DNA of 5,483 bases, taken from the NCBI GenBank assembly GCA_009726075.1, contig WLND01000136.1, positions 1-5,483 on the forward strand, read 5' to 3'. Positions 4,657-5,483 of the stretch are shown here, piece after piece. Made by a program: the position numbers and the translations under genes. The DNA is from Actinomycetota bacterium. GTDB lineage: Bacteria > Actinomycetota > Actinomycetes > S36-B12. Position 1 is the first letter of the stretch. Each line of letters starts with the position of its first letter. Below the pieces are notes generated by a model. That model had not been told where the DNA came from, made no database searches, and saw only the letters and a list, made by a program, of their open reading frames with translations.

Positions 4657-5483
4657 TTAGCGCAGCAGGTTCTTGAGCTCGGGAGGCAACTCGAGATCCG
4701 CGGGATTCATGGCGGGGCCGGCCCCACCGGCCTGGCCGGCACCGAGCATTGACCCCGGTGCGCCGGTCGAGGGAGCAACGCCGGACTCCTGGTCAGCGCG
4801 CTTCGCGGGGTTGCCCGAACGGCCCTTCTTCGATTTCGCCGGAGTCTGCGCCTTGCCCTTCGATTTCTTGCTGCCCCCGCCGAGGCCCGGCATACCCGGC
4901 ATCCCCGGCATCCCACCGCCCTTGCCCATCTGCTTCATCATCTTCTGCGCCTGAGCGAAACGGTCGACGAGCCCGTTGACCTCGGTCACGGTCGTGCCGG
5001 CACCTCGGGCAATGCGCGAACGGCGTGAGCCGTTCAGGATCTTCGGGTCGTGGCGTTCGGCCGGGGTCATCGACTGGATGATGGCGGCAACGCGATCGAG
5101 GTCTCGGTCATCGACCTGGTCGAGCTGGGCCTTCATGTCGCCCATGCCGGGCAGCATTCCCAGGATCTTGCCCAGGGACCCCATCTTCTTCACGGCCTGC
5201 ATCTGCTCGAGGAAGTCGTCGAGGGTGAAGTCCTCCCCCTTGGCAACTTTCTTGGCCATCCGGTCGGCCTGCTCGGCGTCGAACGCACGCTCCGCCTGCT
5301 CAATGAGCGTGAGCATGTCGCCCATGTCGAGGATGCGCGAGGCCATGCGATCGGGGTGGAAGACCTCGAAGTCGGTGAGCTTCTCGCCGACCGACGCGAA
5401 CATGATGGGCTTGCCGGTCACGCCCTTGACTGAGAGCGCAGCGCCACCGCGTGCATCACCGTCGAGCTTGGTCAGGACGATGC
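4657..5483 (-). CDS. ffh: Signal recognition particle protein Ffh, C-terminal half (cut by window edge)
   Basis: Ffh is the GTPase subunit of the signal recognition particle; it binds 4.5S RNA and signal sequences on ribosomes and docks with FtsY at the membrane. The 274 complete visible residues begin within the G domain at IVLTKLDGDARGGAALS, containing the G4 motif TKLDGD, followed by PIMFASVGEKLTDFEVFHPDR (about 25-45), which closes the G domain. The M domain follows: FLEQMQAVKKMGSLGKILGMLPGM (90-113) and the RNA-binding NGSRRSRIARGAG (150-162). After residue 185 comes a tail of nearly 90 residues: Gly/Met/Pro repeats, a Lys-rich part, SGNPAKRA (222-229), and a terminal LELPPELKNLLR. The G1-G3 motifs and start lie beyond the window, about 245 residues judging from E. 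coli Ffh. The frame is open to 5483. Confidence 0.97.
   Translation of the reverse strand, partial: IVLTKLDGDARGGAALSVKGVTGKPIMFASVGEKLTDFEVFHPDRMASRILDMGDMLTLIEQAERAFDAEQADRMAKKVAKGEDFTLDDFLEQMQAVKKMGSLGKILGMLPGMGDMKAQLDQVDDRDLDRVAAIIQSMTPAERHDPKILNGSRRSRIARGAGTTVTEVNGLVDRFAQAQKMMKQMGKGGGMPGMPGMPGLGGGSKKSKGKAQTPAKSKKGRSGNPAKRADQESGVAPSTGAPGSMLGAGQAGGAGPAMNPADLELPPELKNLLR
4886..4912 (-). repeat. Three tandem 9-nt units encoding Met-Pro-Gly in Ffh
   Basis: On the plus strand CCCGGCATA, CCCGGCATC and CCCGGCATC follow one another and encode GMPGMPGMPG in the Ffh tail (about residues 190-199). Met/Gly-rich extensions of this type are common in actinobacterial Ffh. A short tandem array like this may vary in copy number between strains. 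Confidence 0.8.

Noticed and set aside
4714..4725. 12-nt palindrome GGGGCCGGCCCC
   Set aside because: It lies in Gly/Ala/Pro codons of the Ffh tail, where short G+C palindromes are expected by chance.
1..5483. CRISPR array, tRNA or rRNA gene, insertion sequence, toxin-antitoxin or defence genes
   Set aside because: No regularly spaced repeats, tRNA-like cloverleaf, transposase motif or such gene was seen; the coding space is filled by housekeeping genes.

Overview
The window is a high-G+C stretch of actinobacterial-type chromosome (phylum Actinomycetota inferred; I cannot name the genus). The evidence is the gene order ffh, rpsP, KH-domain gene, rimM, trmD, rplS, lepB, frequent GTG starts, an S16 with a long Ala/Glu-rich tail, and an Ffh with a Gly/Met/Lys-rich tail carrying the SGNPAKRA motif. 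Nothing marks it as phage, plasmid or a mobile island. It is a core translation and protein-export locus.

All genes but one are on the minus strand, so transcription mostly runs from high to low coordinates. From the right edge: the C-terminal half of ffh (signal recognition particle GTPase, 4657-5483, cut by the window). Next is a 201-bp gap holding a candidate extended -10 promoter. Then comes a tight cluster: rpsP (S16, 3850-4455), khpA (KH RNA-binding protein, 3611-3850, TGATG overlap with rpsP), rimM (16S maturation factor, 3079-3591) and trmD (tRNA m1G37 methyltransferase, 2348-3076, 2 bp after rimM). Downstream, pgm (alpha-phosphoglucomutase, 654-2306) sits on the opposite strand, convergent with trmD and divergent from rplS. 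After a 212-bp divergent spacer come rplS (L19, 70-441) and the first 18 codons of lepB (signal peptidase I, 1-55, cut by the left edge).

The cluster joins ribosome assembly (S16, RimM, probably the KH protein), tRNA modification (TrmD), a 50S protein at the subunit interface (L19), and co-translational export (Ffh) followed by signal-peptide cleavage (LepB). The pgm gene is metabolic and does not belong to this pathway. Its presence means rplS-lepB probably needs its own promoter, and a candidate is visible with the same layout as the one before rpsP.

I found no undescribed multi-gene system. The most striking unexplained feature is a 42-nt near-perfect palindrome (3434-3475) inside rimM, complementary at 19 of 21 position pairs and lying over codons that look like ordinary family sequence. 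Second is an 11-residue (33-nt) amphipathic repeat in the S16 tail. Third is the shared promoter layout of the two ribosomal-protein units.
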